From Blastobasis lacticolella (lineage: Eukaryota; Arthropoda; Insecta; Lepidoptera; Blastobasidae): a DNA stretch of 64,000 bases. The first letter of the stretch is position 1. Each line of letters starts with the position of its first letter. Location: the NCBI GenBank assembly GCA_905147135.1, contig LR990050.1, positions 17,544,001 through 17,608,000 on the forward strand, written 5' to 3'. The notes beneath the pieces are model-generated. The model made no database searches. It worked only from the letters and a program-made list of their open reading frames with translations, and was not told the origin of the DNA. The translations under genes were made by a program, and so were the position numbers. This document shows, piece by piece, positions 41,873-52,908 of the stretch.

Positions 41873-43484
41873 ATTAATCACTATCACCAGTATTCACAAA
41901 CAATATTTGTCCAAGTAGGCAAAGTTGCAAAGTCAGACACTTCTAACTGCGGCTGTTTGCTAAGTGAACGCACTGCGTTCAATATGATTGGTCGGTTTTG
42001 TCAGTTATTACGAACGCATAGTACCGATTGCCAGTCAAGTACCCTGTGCGTTGTAATCTTGTAATGTTTTTTAATACGTCTGTAACTTTAGTTTCAAATA
42101 CACTTTAGAATTTCTTCTAGAAACTGGGTATAATTTGCTGGTTCACATTTTCGTGCCACAAAATATAGAAGCAGGAAAAGGCAAAGCTAGCAACGCAGTA
42201 GTAAAGTCTGTGACAAATATGGCTACCTGTTTAAGTTGAGAATTACTCGCCTAGGTCACCTACATACCGGCTCGGGGGAATATGTTTATGTATTCCTATA
42301 TAAAGTTGAACTAAATAAAACTAGGAGATGCTATGGAAATTTTTACCTTATTTTATAAGAATAAGGTAAAAATAGTTAGGCGTGTTATGATGGTATATGC
42401 AAATGCGTGAGTTATATAGGTTTTCAGACTTTCGTGGTTATTTACTACACTTTTACTACACATATTATACTAACAGTGGTAACAAGCCTGATAAAATATG
42501 TAGTGAAAGTGTTTGATTATCACTGAAAATACCGAAATCACCATATGTATGCCTAAACATTAGAGGAGTTCCTCCAATCCCTTATGGATCCCATCATCAT
42601 GGATTTTGATAATAATGGCACCAAAATGGTAGTACCTATGTCCTTTTAAATAAAAACAGAATTTCCGAAACCGGTTTATAAATGACGGAGGTCTGCAGTA
42701 AAAACATTTAAAAAAGGAACATACTATCAAATTAAAAGCCTCCTGTTTAATTGAATTTGGTTAAAAAACATTTCATTCATTCAGATATACATATTTGCAC
42801 TCTTACTAAAGTACATTCACAATTTGGATGTTAAAACATTACAATTCTTATTAGACTCTCCGATAGGTAGTTTAGTAATCTTATAGTTTCATAAAGGGCT
42901 ACAAAGGATCTCCGATGTTAGATGTTCGCAAGAAAACATCGTAAAAGAGGACTTAAAAAGGTGGCAAGCTCTCGACCTCGGCAAGTGATCAATCCATCGG
43001 TCCCCTCTCAACTAGCAATAACAGCGTTTAAAGGAGGCAGTGATTTATTAGAGATGTCCAACGATTAGCATCACTGAGGGTTCCGAAGCTCGTTCGGAGC
43101 GTTTCAATTACTGGATACTAAGGCATCCCACTGAATAATGCATACGGACCCTGATTGAAACGTTCCCCACCGTGTTTGGTCTTAATTTTTGGACAGTGTT
43201 CTAGTTTATTTATGTACACATTTACATTGGGTGGCCTGGTTTTGGCGTGGAGATTTACGTCTTCGGGCTATGTTGTTGGTGATGTAGTGAAGAGTACGGT
43301 ATGAAATCGGGTCAGGAATTTGTTAAAGTGATGAATATAACGCGATTAATCACTTTTACAATTTTTACTTAGCGCCACAACAACAAAACAAGAACAGTAC
43401 AAGAACAAAAGTGCATTACCATTTCGGGAATATTTTTTTTGCAGCAACTTCATCATACTTTTTATTTGGTGTATCGTTAACCAA
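41873..43484. other. Unassigned AT-rich sequence with one perfect hairpin
   Basis: A perfect 14-bp inverted repeat (ATTTTTACCTTATT, 42339-42352 and 42360-42373) with a 7-nt spacer is present. The 91-codon frame 41789-42064 has no known domain. No shared repeats recognised. Confidence 0.35.
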
Positions 43485-43882
43485 AATGAGTTTCATGGAA
43501 AGTGGCCACCGTCGTCTAGGACATCAGCAATCTAAGGGAAGCGGTGCCAGCCTTTGAGTTTCCTGTAGACATGCTTTTTGTAGTTGTCCCTTAGATGACC
43601 AAAGAACTCGTCTGGCCTCATATTTTATTTATTAAATAAAAAAAATTCAAGAATGCATCAAAAACCTTTCGACAACCCCACACGAATATGATTCTTAAGG
43701 TAGCCATGAACTCCTGTTCGCATACTGTACTCTTGTACAACATCAAACATAACAGCGAATATTCCAAAACATGCCGAAGAAACGCTCTAAAGCCCGGGTG
43801 AGCTCCGAGGCGAGGATTTGTTAACAGAAACAGGAAGTTCTGTTTGTCGCCGCCGCCCCGCATCCGGCGCCGCATCCGGTTC

Positions 43883-44740
43883 CTGCCGCGTGTCTCCGAG
43901 ACCCATGCATGGAGGCTCTATCTTGCGGCTTTCCCTCGGCTGTTTGAATTTAAAATATTGGACGTACCAGGGTTTAAATAAAAAATGTAGAACTTGCGCC
44001 ACGGTGGGAAATAGATATGTCCTTAATTTATTCGTGAATTGGATTCAAAATTTTCCAATGCATACTGAAGCAAATAGTTTTATGGGAGCGATATAAAAAA
44101 GCATGTTAGAACCTCGTAATATCTTTTAAATCAATAAAAAAACGACTTACCTACACACCTCAGACATACAGTTACTTAATCAACACCTTCTCAACCATTG
44201 CTTCTGCCTTCTGCCGCGTGTCTCCGAGACCCATGCATGGAGGCTCTATCTTGAGGCTTTTCCTCGGCTGTTTGAATTTACAATATTGGACTTACCAGGT
44301 TTACAGGGTTTAAATTAAAAATGTAGAACTTGCTCCACGGTGGGAAATGGATATTTTTATTTTATTTATTAAAAACTTTATTGCACAAATTACAGCAATT
44401 GGCGGGACTTAAAGCCATTGAAGCTTAAGGATATGTCCTTAATTTATTCGTGAATTGTATTATCCAATTCCAAAATTATCCAATGCATACTGTAGCTAAT
44501 AGTTTTATGGCAGCGATGCAAAAAAGCTTAATATCTTTTAAATCAATAAAAAAATCGATTCACCTTAGACTTACAATGATTTGGTCAACACTTTCTCCAA
44601 AATTGCTTCTGCCTTCTGCCGCGTGTCTCCGAGACCCATGCATGGAGGCTCTATCTTGAGGCTTTTCCTCGGCTGTTTGAATTTAAAATATTGGACTTAA
44701 AAGGTTTACAGGGTGAAAATTAAAAATGTAGAACTACACT
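43883..44740 (+). repeat. Tandem repeat, unit about 328 bp, three copies (last partial)
   Basis: Units begin CTGCCGCGTGTCTCCGAGAC at 43883, 44211 and 44616. Landmarks in order: CCATGCATGGAGGCTCTATC, GGCTGTTTGAATTTA, AAAAATGTAGAACTTG, GTCCTTAATTTATTCGTGAA and TTTTAAATCAATAAAAAA. The second unit is longer because of a 74-bp insertion. Shorter GGGTTTAATTAAAAATGTGG-type echoes continue to about 44800. A diverged inverted copy is at 46562-46672, so the unit also exists as a dispersed sequence. Confidence 0.8.
44355..44428 (-). mobile_element. LINE 3' tip inserted in the second tandem unit
   Basis: A 74-bp insert flanked by GGATAT on both sides (44349-44354, 44429-44434). It contains AAAAACTTTATTGCACAAAT, TACAGCAATTGGCGGGACTT and AAAGCCATT, repeated at 46945-47012. 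The other units lack it, so it post-dates the tandem duplication or at least the divergence of the units. Confidence 0.65.
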
Positions 44741-45069
44741 TGGTGAAGGTTTCTGGGGTTTAATTAAAAATGTGGAACTTGCGACTTAGTGGCGGTTTCA
44801 GGAAGTATAATAATATAGAACCTGAATTAAAATTTTCACGATACGTGCTGAAGCTTGGTTGGGATTTGGTACCGTTTTGGTGCGATGCAAAAGACGACGT
44901 AAAGACCTCGTTTGGTTAAACGTTATCATTAAAAATCGACGTAATTCACGAGGCTCAGGCATTCCCTCGTTCGTTTGACACGGATATAGAAAAAATTACA
45001 CGCTTTAGCATTCAAGGTATTCTAGGCTTTTTATATTAACAATTTGACTAAAAGCGTCGTCTAAAAGCG

Positions 45070-45350
45070 TTAAGGACTCGTATGTACCAATGACTCTCTT
45101 CAGAGAAATGTGCATTAGCTGAACACTTACCGATGCTCTCACATTGAAGGAAAACGTCGTGATGAAACCTGCACACTCAGGCGACTGTAACCATGATTTA
45201 ATCTGGTCTGGTCCCTGTTAACTGGGTTACAGAGGTCAGACGTTAGGATCTCTACTATAATTACAGGATCTACCAAATCCTGGACCATTGTTAAGGTAGA
45301 CCCCTGGCTCTCGAGCACGAAAGTACAACCGGAACATTAACGTCAATATT
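45070..45350 (+). mobile_element. tRNA-Thr-like SINE, headless
   Basis: The body begins at CCAATGACTCTCTTC and includes ACCGATGCTCTCACATTG, GTGATGAAACCTGCACACTC and AAAGTACAACCGGAACATTA. The tRNA part is lost apart from a GGACTCGTA remnant. Confidence 0.7.
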
Positions 45351-45904
45351 AAATTATTTTTATTATTTGATTTTATTATTTTTAATAAGACTTGTTTTCC
45401 ATCTATTCTGCCTTATATAAAGTGTACCTAACCATAGATGTACCTACGTGAAGAGTTAGAGATATTATAATAACTATTTAGAGATATATAGCTAATCCAC
45501 TACAAGTCTGGAAGCGTAACATACAAACACTCACGCCAACCCACACCGATCACGTCAATATTCGTATACTTTTCCGCACACCAGACTAATTGAAGAAAAA
45601 CGTCCAATTATAAAAAAAAGAGACTGTTTCCTAATGAATACCTGAGCCCAGCCATCGCAATTATTCCATCAATTCGCATTCCTCACGAGGGTAGCTAAAA
45701 CATTTCTAATTACCGGAATACCATCGCGTTTGATGGGGCGTAAAGCAACGTCCCGTGGGACGGCTATGGGTGTAAATTGTAAAACGTGGATCGCTCAAAT
45801 ATTTACAGAACGCTTGGCTGGACGCGAGTGATCGCGAGCACCGCTACCGGAAACATAGGCGCTGCCGTTATGTGCTTATGCGACGCGTTTTTTAGATAAT
45901 AATA
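45351..45904. other. Unassigned sequence
   Basis: No gene or shared repeat recognised. Confidence 0.3.
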
Positions 45905-46175
45905 TATCATAATCATCATCAACATCATATCGGCAGAAAGACGCTCACTGCTGCGCATAGGCCACCCCCAGAGACCTCCACAAAGGCTGGTCCTGTGCCT
46001 TCTGCATTCAGCTGCTAATTTTGATATTTACCAGGTCGTCGATCCACCTTGTGAGAGTCGCTACTCTAGAACTTTACTGCTCCATCGGCCATAATATGTT
46101 CTTTGAGCTATGTGCCCTACCCACTGCCACATAAGCCTGGCAATCCTTCGGGTTAAGTTCAACCCTACTTTGCTT
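45905..46175 (-). pseudogene. RTE-like LINE, ORF2 C-terminal end and GAT tail
   Basis: On the minus strand the frames read RWIDDLV, WMQKAQDQPLWRSLGVAYAQ, stop, ASFCRYD, then a (GAT)-like tail GATGTTGATGATGATTATG. It matches the ends at 25190 and 3781. Upstream, AGTAAAGTTCTAGAGTAGCG corresponds to the LTEWRP block. Stops are present. Confidence 0.7.
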
Positions 46176-46561
46176 GCGGTTCTTTATATTTCTAAATATT
46201 TCGCACTGTCATCGAGTGCCAATCGGCTCCCAAGACTGTTAAACCAATCTTAGAGTTCCCGGATGATTTGAGATAGGACTTGAATTTGATTTTTCCTCCC
46301 ATACCGTAGCTATAGTTGAATGGGAATGGGAAATTAATTTACCCTTCTCTAGCTTGCTACCGAGTTGAAAAGCTTTTTGACATTTAGAAGTTTAATTTCA
46401 TAGCTAGCTGTGTAATGGAAAAGAAAATGACCATAAAGACAATAATAAGAATTTAAAAACATCAAAAGGATCAAAAGGCTAAAAAGTTCCCTAATCGTTG
46501 CTGGCTACTAAAAGGAAAGTTTGTTTCCTTCTAGCCTTTTTATTGTGTTCGACGTTGTCAA

Positions 46562-46672
46562 TTTAAATCCTGGTAAGGCCAATATTTTTAATTCAAACAG
46601 AGGGAAAGCCGCAAAATAAAGCCTCCACATGCATAGGTCTCTGTGGCACGAGGCAGGAGGCGAAAGCAATAG
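46562..46672 (-). repeat. Dispersed, inverted copy of the 328-bp tandem unit
   Basis: AATATTTTTAATTCAAACAG and AGCCTCCACATGCATAGGTC are the reverse complement of the unit's first 100 bp with differences. Confidence 0.65.
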
Positions 46673-46682
46673 CGTATGTAAA

Positions 46683-46780
46683 TGTGGTTGTTCTCTAGCG
46701 TACGAGGGCGCGGGGTCCGCCTTGACCATGTGCCAGAATTTGGCAGACCAGGTAATTACCGTGGAGCCACTGCCATCTGA
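46683..46780 (-). mobile_element. tRNA-Thr-like SINE, 3' fragment
   Basis: GGGGTCCGCCTTGACCATG, CAGAATTTGGCAGACCAGG and GAGCCACTGCCATCTGATG match the SINE's 3' third. Confidence 0.7.
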
Positions 46781-46944
46781 TGTCTTTACTCCTCTTTTTA
46801 GGTCACTTTGTTCTGTCTTCGGCACCCCCCCTTCGTAAGTCGCGTCTTTCGCTTTTGATTCAGAGGGATTTCTATCTATTGATTGGGTTATTTCTTTATA
46901 CAAGACAAATTCTTGTTATGTTATATTCTATTCAGAATTCAGTT

Positions 46945-47012
46945 TTATGTATTTAAAAACTTAATTGCACAGATTACAGCAATGGCGGACTTAAAGCCAT
47001 TAAGGCTTTGTA
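46945..47012 (-). mobile_element. LINE 3' tip
   Basis: AAAAACTTAATTGCACAGAT, TACAGCAATGGCGGACTTAA and AGCCATTAAGGC match the insert at 44355-44428. Confidence 0.6.
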
Positions 47013-47761
47013 CACTGTGGTGCTTACAGTCAACCAGCAGACCATGCAGAGAGTTTTGAAGTTTTGTTGGTATGCATTTAGAAAATTCCATTTACTACAG
47101 GTAACGAAAAGGTTGCAGTTTAAGTAGCAATCCCTTCCCGTACATTTCTGTCACTTCAAGTATGAGCAGAATCTAAACTGTTGGAATTATTTAACAGGAC
47201 TCGTTTCGCAACGCCTTCGGCTTGAACATAAGGCAGAACATGTTTTGGCAGTTTGTTTTACATGGCAGTTAAAATATATTTATGGGATTAAGTTGCTGTT
47301 TATTCGTATAGTGTGTTATTCGTCCTACTGTGTTTTTTTGTAAATATTCAGTAATTACTTATGAAATTCGCGTTTCTTCTTGGCAACTAAATATTTGTTT
47401 AAATATTTTAATTGTACATAACATATCAAAATTAATAATTGATTTCGAAAATACAGAATACTACATGATAGTATGTCCCTAAAATTGAATAAAAAACATT
47501 TACTTACTCATTTTTCTGAATGGGTTTCAAAATGCCACTTTTCATTTGTCGTCAATTTAGCTTCCTTAACCAAATGTAATTTTATGGAAAGAGTATCAAA
47601 ATGAAATGGTATGCAACAGTTAGCTTAATCTTGTGTGGTTATACCTACAAAGTTTAATCGTAGTCGAATTGGCCATTTCCAAGAAATTGAATAATTTACT
47701 TGTATTTAAATTCCGGGTTAAGTCATTTTCGCCATTCAAAATGCAAATTTAATTTACGCTA
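47013..47761. other. Unassigned AT-rich sequence
   Basis: No gene or shared repeat recognised. Confidence 0.3.
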
Positions 47762-47832
47762 ATGCGGTGACTGCTTACAATCAGGCAGGTCGTCAACTTG
47801 TTTGCCACCTTAATAATATAAAAAAATTGAAG
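47762..47832 (+). mobile_element. Family E retroposon tail
   Basis: GCGGTGACTGCTTACAATCA, GGCAGGTCGTCAACTTGTTT and GCCACC followed by an A-run: the family's 3' end on the plus strand. Confidence 0.6.
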
Positions 47833-48179
47833 AAATGTTGAATGGTTGAACACGATTAATGTCATCCCATGTCCCTTTACTTCAGTGGCGGAAGCTCAAG
47901 TCAAGATGAGCTGTCAACACTGCGTTTTTCATTTTGAAGAAGCGAAGGAATGTTGTAATTTATCTACATAGGTGACTAGAAAAGTTTGGATATACACATT
48001 TTTTTTAAAAGCGATCGCTATTATTAAGCTTTTTTGAAACAAAATTTCTTTATATTTCGAATTCTGAAAGCCATTCGGTCAAAAAAGAAAGAAACACTTT
48101 TCCTCGCTGGAAGTATTTGTCAAAGTGCGTCCGAAGAATGCGAACATGAGTATTTTAGTACATAAATAAATTTAATGTT

Positions 48180-48405
48180 ATAGTAGTGGACCCGGCGCAA
48201 CTTCGTTCGCGTACACCTACTTCATCCCAACCAACCCTTTTTTTCTAGCTTATATACCTTCCTCTTGAATCACTAAGTCTATTGTTGAAAACTGCATTAA
48301 AATCCGTTGTGTAGTTCAAAAGATCTAAGCGTACATAGATACCTACATAAATACACAGGGACAGACGGCGGGAAGCGACTTTGTTTTATACTACCTATGT
48401 ATGAT
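48180..48405 (+). repeat. Interspersed repeat, family A, most complete copy
   Basis: Runs from AGTAGTGGACCCGGCGCAAC through CCTTCCTCTTGAATCAC, AAATCCGTTGTGTAGTTCAA, AAGATCTAAGCGTACATAGA to GGGAAGCGACTTTGTTTTAT. Confidence 0.7.
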
Positions 48406-49014
48406 TTTAAAGTTGATGTAAATGAGACTGAGTATCATGGTGTTAGTGTTATCCGCTTTTGGAAACCTCTCATACGTGTCAGACTAACTAGGACTCTATA
48501 ATAAAAGTACTCATATAAAATCTTCCCGCAGCTTATTCCAAATCTTACGCAGCGCACCCATAAAAAGGTAAATGCATTCGCCAATAAAATACACCAACTA
48601 CAGCTCACAAAGTAAAGACGTCCACCCAAACCGGGATGGAGTGTAAGAATTCGCCAATATCGATCTTAAACTATGCTATTATAGCGTCGAAACTCGGTAG
48701 CACCCTTAGGTAGCACCTTCCCCCGGCCCCTTGGACGCGTTAACATAAGTTTCTTGTCATATTTTTGTTACAATATCGATACATATTTTTATGAGGGATC
48801 AGCCATGTCATGATACAGGCAATAAAGTTGCTCCTCCAATAAGTTTGGTCGTGCGATTTTATGACATGCGTCCGGTCGATCGTATTTCCTTCTCGCTAGT
48901 TTGAAAGTGTGCGAGGGTCGGGTTCGTATTAAAATGGGGCCTTAAATATTAAATGTTTTAGACGCAGATGGGGGTTTGAGGATTTTTCTCCATTACGTAT
49001 GTGTTGTAGAAGTG
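48406..49014. other. Unassigned sequence
   Basis: No gene or shared repeat recognised; CpG-bearing GCACCTTCCCCCGGCCCC at 48711-48728. Confidence 0.3.
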
Positions 49015-49100
49015 GATTTCGCGGTGGCGTAGTGGTTAAAGGATCTGAGTCGTTAGCGAGAGATCTTGGGTTCAAATCCCAGGGCTTTCTCCATGTAATC
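49015..49100 (+). mobile_element. tRNA-like SINE head
   Basis: TGGCGTAGTGG (49025-49035, A box), an anticodon-loop-like CGTTAGC and GGTTCAAATCC (49069-49079, B box). The T-arm stem CTTGGG/CCCAGG pairs almost fully. The downstream sequence does not match the tRNA-Thr-like SINE body, so this is a different or truncated family. A real tRNA gene is unlikely because acceptor-stem ends do not pair. Confidence 0.55.
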
Positions 49101-50111
49101 CCCATTACGTAGAAAATGTAAGTCATTATTAATTTGTCATATCATTCATAAATCATTTTCTAAAAAAGGAGGTAGGACCCCTACATTTTGGCGACACTCA
49201 GCGGATACCTCATTTCTAGTGCCAAGAAAAAGTGTTTCATTTCTGTACCAATTTTGCCGCCAAACTATCATTTTTTACCTCATTTTATCTACACTAGATA
49301 TCAATCGATCACTTGTTAGGCCTCCGGTGAGGCTTTTTAGGCACCTAATTCCAACGCATTCCCGTTTCGTGGCTACGAAAGGACCTATTCTATTAAGTGA
49401 AGCAGTGAAATTCCAAAAAAATATTCCCATTTGGGAGCTGGCTCCAGAATGGAATTTTTCTTTTCCATTATTAAACGAGTATGAGCTATGAAATGATACG
49501 AAAGTGGAACCTCTGGGAGGACCTTGGCTAAAAAGATGGCGATAATATTACGCACTTCATTAGCAGACTTATTATCCGAAAGCAATTTCTGCTAGACAAC
49601 CTATTTACCCGTGTGGTGTAGCGTATGCTGCTCGACAAACTTTGGATTGGATAAATACGTGCGGAACTAGCATGAATAACGTCTACTTAGAATGTGTTTT
49701 TGGGTCAAGTAAGAAGTCGTCTACTATCCTTTATTAACTTTTAAAATTCACTAATACACGACTATGGAAAAAAGAGCGGGAAAGTGCAAGTTGTCCTCGC
49801 CTACGAAGGATTTCGTACCACTACTATTGTGCAGTGGTACGAAATCCCAAATTAATTGTTATGATTACCAAAAGAGAACTAGCGACGAAGTTCCGTTTCT
49901 GATTATCATTATGAATACACTAAGTTTAAAAAGTATTAGACAGTTGTTGAGGGTTATATACATACAACTTAATACTTCTAAATACAGAAATACATTACTC
50001 TATGAGTTTAGTCACCACGTACGAATCACTTCCCAAATGTAAAATGTTTATAAAATTATCTACTTCCCAAAAGGTCAACTTTTATGTCTCAAATCTTCCA
50101 CTTTGGTAAAC
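49101..50111. other. Unassigned sequence with one perfect hairpin
   Basis: A perfect 15-bp inverted repeat GGATTTCGTACCACT (49808-49822 and 49833-49847) with a 10-nt loop. The open frames at 49219-49491 and 49764-50042 show no known domain. Confidence 0.35.
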
Positions 50112-50350
50112 TAGACAGGCGTTTGACCGCCAGCTCACCTGATAGGAAGAGACGATGCAGCCGAAGGTTTTTTTTTATACTACAAAGATGGCAAACAAGC
50201 TTGCGGCCTGCCTGATGGTAAGCAGTCACCGCAGTCTATGGACGTTTGCAATACCAGGGGCATCACCCACGCGTTGCCGACCCCGTAAAAGGTGGAGCAC
50301 GCCTGTCTAGAAACAGCCTATTCACTCTGGTGTTGACGGAGTCAAGGAAT
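50112..50350 (-). pseudogene. LINE C-terminal tail split by a family E insertion
   Basis: Outer parts (50112-50169: GCGTTTGACCGCCAGCTCAC, GACGATGCAGCCGAAGG; and 50298-50350: CTGTCTAGAAACAGCCTATT) correspond to contiguous sequence in the LINE fragment at 28395-28665. Between them lies family E. Confidence 0.6.
50170..50297 (-). mobile_element. Family E insertion
   Basis: T-run at 50168-50175, then GATGGCAAACAAGCTTGC, GGTAAGCAGTCACCGCAG and GGCATCACCCACGCGTTGCC. AAGG occurs at both edges, a possible short target duplication. Confidence 0.65.
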
Positions 50351-50409
50351 AATGTGTGGGTTGTGTGTGTGTTTGTTTAGTTCTACGGTGTCTTCCTTTT
50401 ACTAGCAAC

Positions 50410-50535
50410 AGACGTTCCGTTTTGGCTGGAGCCGACAAACCGTCAGTTGCAATCTTTACGCAGTATAAAATAAAGTGGCTTCTGCGTAAAGATTGCAACT
50501 AACGCTTGGTCGGCTTCAGCCAAAACGGAACGTCT
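50410..50535. repeat. Foldback: 54-bp inverted repeat with 18-bp loop
   Basis: Left arm 50410-50463 starts AGACGTTCCGTTTTGGCTG and ends GTTGCAATCTTTACGCAG; the right arm 50482-50535 is its reverse complement with four mismatches. The loop is AT-rich. A transcript would form a long hairpin. Confidence 0.85.
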
Positions 50536-51059
50536 AGTTTTATCCCTAAAGTCGAAGGGGCTGTTGCTGCCAGACACCGATCGACTGATTGGGAAAACGA
50601 AGCATGCTACCCACGCCATATAACTAAAAATACTTTCTTGCGGTAGCGTGTGTTTCGCAATTATGTTGTTCACGTTCCAGACAAGGGATTATTAACTGTA
50701 AGTGGTAGGTTGGCTCCCAATGAAATATTGCACGTGGATGGATATTCATTTACGCAGTAAAATGGCTTATGGAGCTAAAATGGCGGGGGAGGTGCACTCA
50801 AATTTTAAATATGAATATGGAAATTGTGGTACGTAATTCTAAAGGGAATGGTATCTTTTTAAATAGAGGGAGGCAAACGAAAAAACGGTAATGGTAAGTG
50901 GTCACTTTGGACACCTGCTACAATAGGATCACGAACACCCTTGAGAGGTGGCGTGAGGGCCATATTTATTTATACACACATACAAATATTAATGAAATGA
51001 TAATATAATTATAGATAATAAACTAATGCATACAATAAAACTTTTACTTAATATCTACA
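50536..51059. other. Unassigned sequence
   Basis: A 76-codon minus-strand frame (50443-50673) overlaps the foldback and is not credible. No other feature seen. Confidence 0.3.
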
Positions 51060-51560
51060 TTTCAGTTCCTTTCTACTTCTTTCAAAGTCGTTTCGGCGGC
51101 ACCGGAAATCCTAGGTCTCTATAATATACTTATGCCTACGATCGGACACTGTCCGGCCGTTGTCGGCGTGGGGTGGGTGTGCTCCTAGGGCGGCCAACAT
51201 ATGTCACTATGTGTTTCTTTCCTACTTGCTTATCCCCTCCTCAGGGCACCTCCCCATGAACAAACTACTGCATACCATCGGAGCTACAGACAGTCCCCTG
51301 TGCAGGGGATGTTTAGCAGCTGAGAAAACGACAGCTCACGTGGTCCTGGAGTGTGAGGAGCTAAAGGACTACAGAGCTAAAGCCTCAATAGGAACATATC
51401 CTTTCGATAAGTCTGTGAACGTCCCAAGAGACTAATAGACTTCTGGAAGGGAAGGAGCTGGGCTGGCTACAATAGCCGGCTCTCAGTCACGTATAAAGGA
51501 CCGAATTTGACTCCAAGTACGGAAAATGGGAGCCCCTAACCTAAACCTACACCTAATCCC
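51060..51560 (+). pseudogene. LINE ORF2 C-terminal end with CCHC motif (R1/I-like)
   Basis: The plus frame 51160-51435 reads FLSYLLIPSSGHLPMNKLLH, then TIGATDSPLCRGCLAAEKTT, AHVVLECEEL. SGHLxMNKxLHxIGxxxSPxCRxC followed by HxxxEC is the C-terminal part of R1/I-type LINE ORF2 proteins, after the RNase H-like region; the zinc motif is C-x2-C-x8-H-x4-C. A frameshift near 51430 leads to RLIDFWKGRSWAGYNSRLS. The copy lacks the RT core and has no tail of its own before the T-run of the next element. Confidence 0.75.
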
Positions 51561-51586
51561 CAACTCTTTGACGATTAAAAGACATC

Positions 51587-51955
51587 TTTTTTTTTTTTTT
51601 TTTTTTTTTATGTCATACGGTAGGCAAACAGGCAAGCGGGCCACCTGATGGAAAGTGGTCACCACTGCCTATAGACATTAGCAACACCAAGAGTATCGCT
51701 AATGCGTTGCCCACCTCTATAACACGTTGCTCTGGCAGCAAAAAGCAAATGCCACTCCACTGCCAAAGCCACGGTTCCCCAAATCCCCACCCCATGGAGC
51801 ACTGGAAACCTTACTCACCGGCAGAAACACAATACTATTTAAAAGAGTATTATTTAGCTGCGATATTCTGTAAGGTGGAGGTACTTCCCCAGTCGGGCGG
51901 CTCCAATTCGAACGAGATACCCCGCTATGCCCTACCTCTCTTGTCCTACTCAATA
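51587..51955 (-). mobile_element. LINE family F 3' region with long A-tail
   Basis: A plus-strand T-run of more than 20 bases begins it, marking a minus-strand A-tail, followed by GTCATACGGTAGGCAAACAG, CGGGCCACCTGATGGAAAG and the long body shared with 24545-24925. The long uninterrupted A-tail and good match suggest a fairly recent insertion. Confidence 0.7.
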
Positions 51956-51982
51956 AATAAATTTTATATTTTGAGAAAGGTG

Positions 51983-52155
51983 TAGTCCGGGAACTAAATG
52001 GTTGACAGTTTCATATTTTGAACGTTAATTGAACTTCAACACCGCAACAAGCTTGCCAGTTATTAGGTGTGGCTGCTAATACTATTGACGAAGCGAGGTT
52101 GACCAAGGTCTTCCGCTGCGGAACCTGCGACTGGTTAAACAGTCTCAAGAGCCGA
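51983..52155 (+). mobile_element. 5S-rRNA-like SINE, 5'-truncated
   Basis: Begins at TAGTCCGGGAACTAAATGG, the middle of the 5S-like head, then CAACACCGCAACAAGCTTGC, GAGGTTGACCAAGGTCTTCC, parallel to 40711-40870 with many differences. Confidence 0.55.
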
Positions 52156-52538
52156 TGGACACTCCGTGATGGTAAAATATTTTTGTTTACCCACAACGAA
52201 GTTTACACGCGGACGCAGTCATAACTAAATGCTCGTTTGGTAAATATAGAAGTTATTAAAATGGTAGACGTGTTTTCAAAGCGCTTCAGCTCTCATGGGA
52301 AATTATGGCATTATTGAAGTGTGGTTGGAATCCAAACGTACGCCGCCGCGACGCGTTGTATATCTTCTTCGTTAATCAACATTATTACGTTTGGGAAAGA
52401 GCTACGAATACACATGTGAGTTGGAAATAAAGAAATTAAAAATTTAGAGATAAAATCTAAAAAGTTGATTAAGTAAAAATAATACAATTGTTGTTGTGAC
52501 ATGGTGTGATGTAACATCTAATGGTTAAGTTTGTTGGC
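52156..52538. other. Unassigned AT-rich sequence
   Basis: No gene or shared repeat recognised. Confidence 0.3.
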
Positions 52539-52585
52539 TGTAATTACAGTGGAGCAACTGCCATCTGATCTCCATGACCCTACCA
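52539..52585 (-). mobile_element. tRNA-Thr-like SINE scrap
   Basis: ATTACAGTGGAGCAACTGCC and ATCTGATCTCCATGACCCT match the SINE's 3' third. Confidence 0.6.
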
Positions 52586-52908
52586 GTACAACAATTACAA
52601 ATTAGACAAAAAGATTTGATTTCTCATGAATTGGCAGTGCCGAAACATCGAAAACTATTCACTGATAAAATAAAAATATAGATTTAACAGCTTACAGTAA
52701 TCCAACTTTAACTTCAGTTTTCAAAACACATTTGTAAAAACCTGTACCAACACCATTTCATCTACATCGATAAATTAAACAATGAATTTCCTAGCTTGTA
52801 TGCCGTCGTCTTTCAAGAGCCCTTCTGACTTTGAAGTAGTGGGGAGAGCTCTTACCGACAATAGCTTTTAGGTTCCATGTATAGTATATTTAGGGCCCGT
52901 TATATGTC

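Noticed and set aside
49015..49100. Functional tRNA gene
   Set aside because: A and B boxes and a good T-arm are present, but acceptor-stem halves do not pair and the context is SINE-like.
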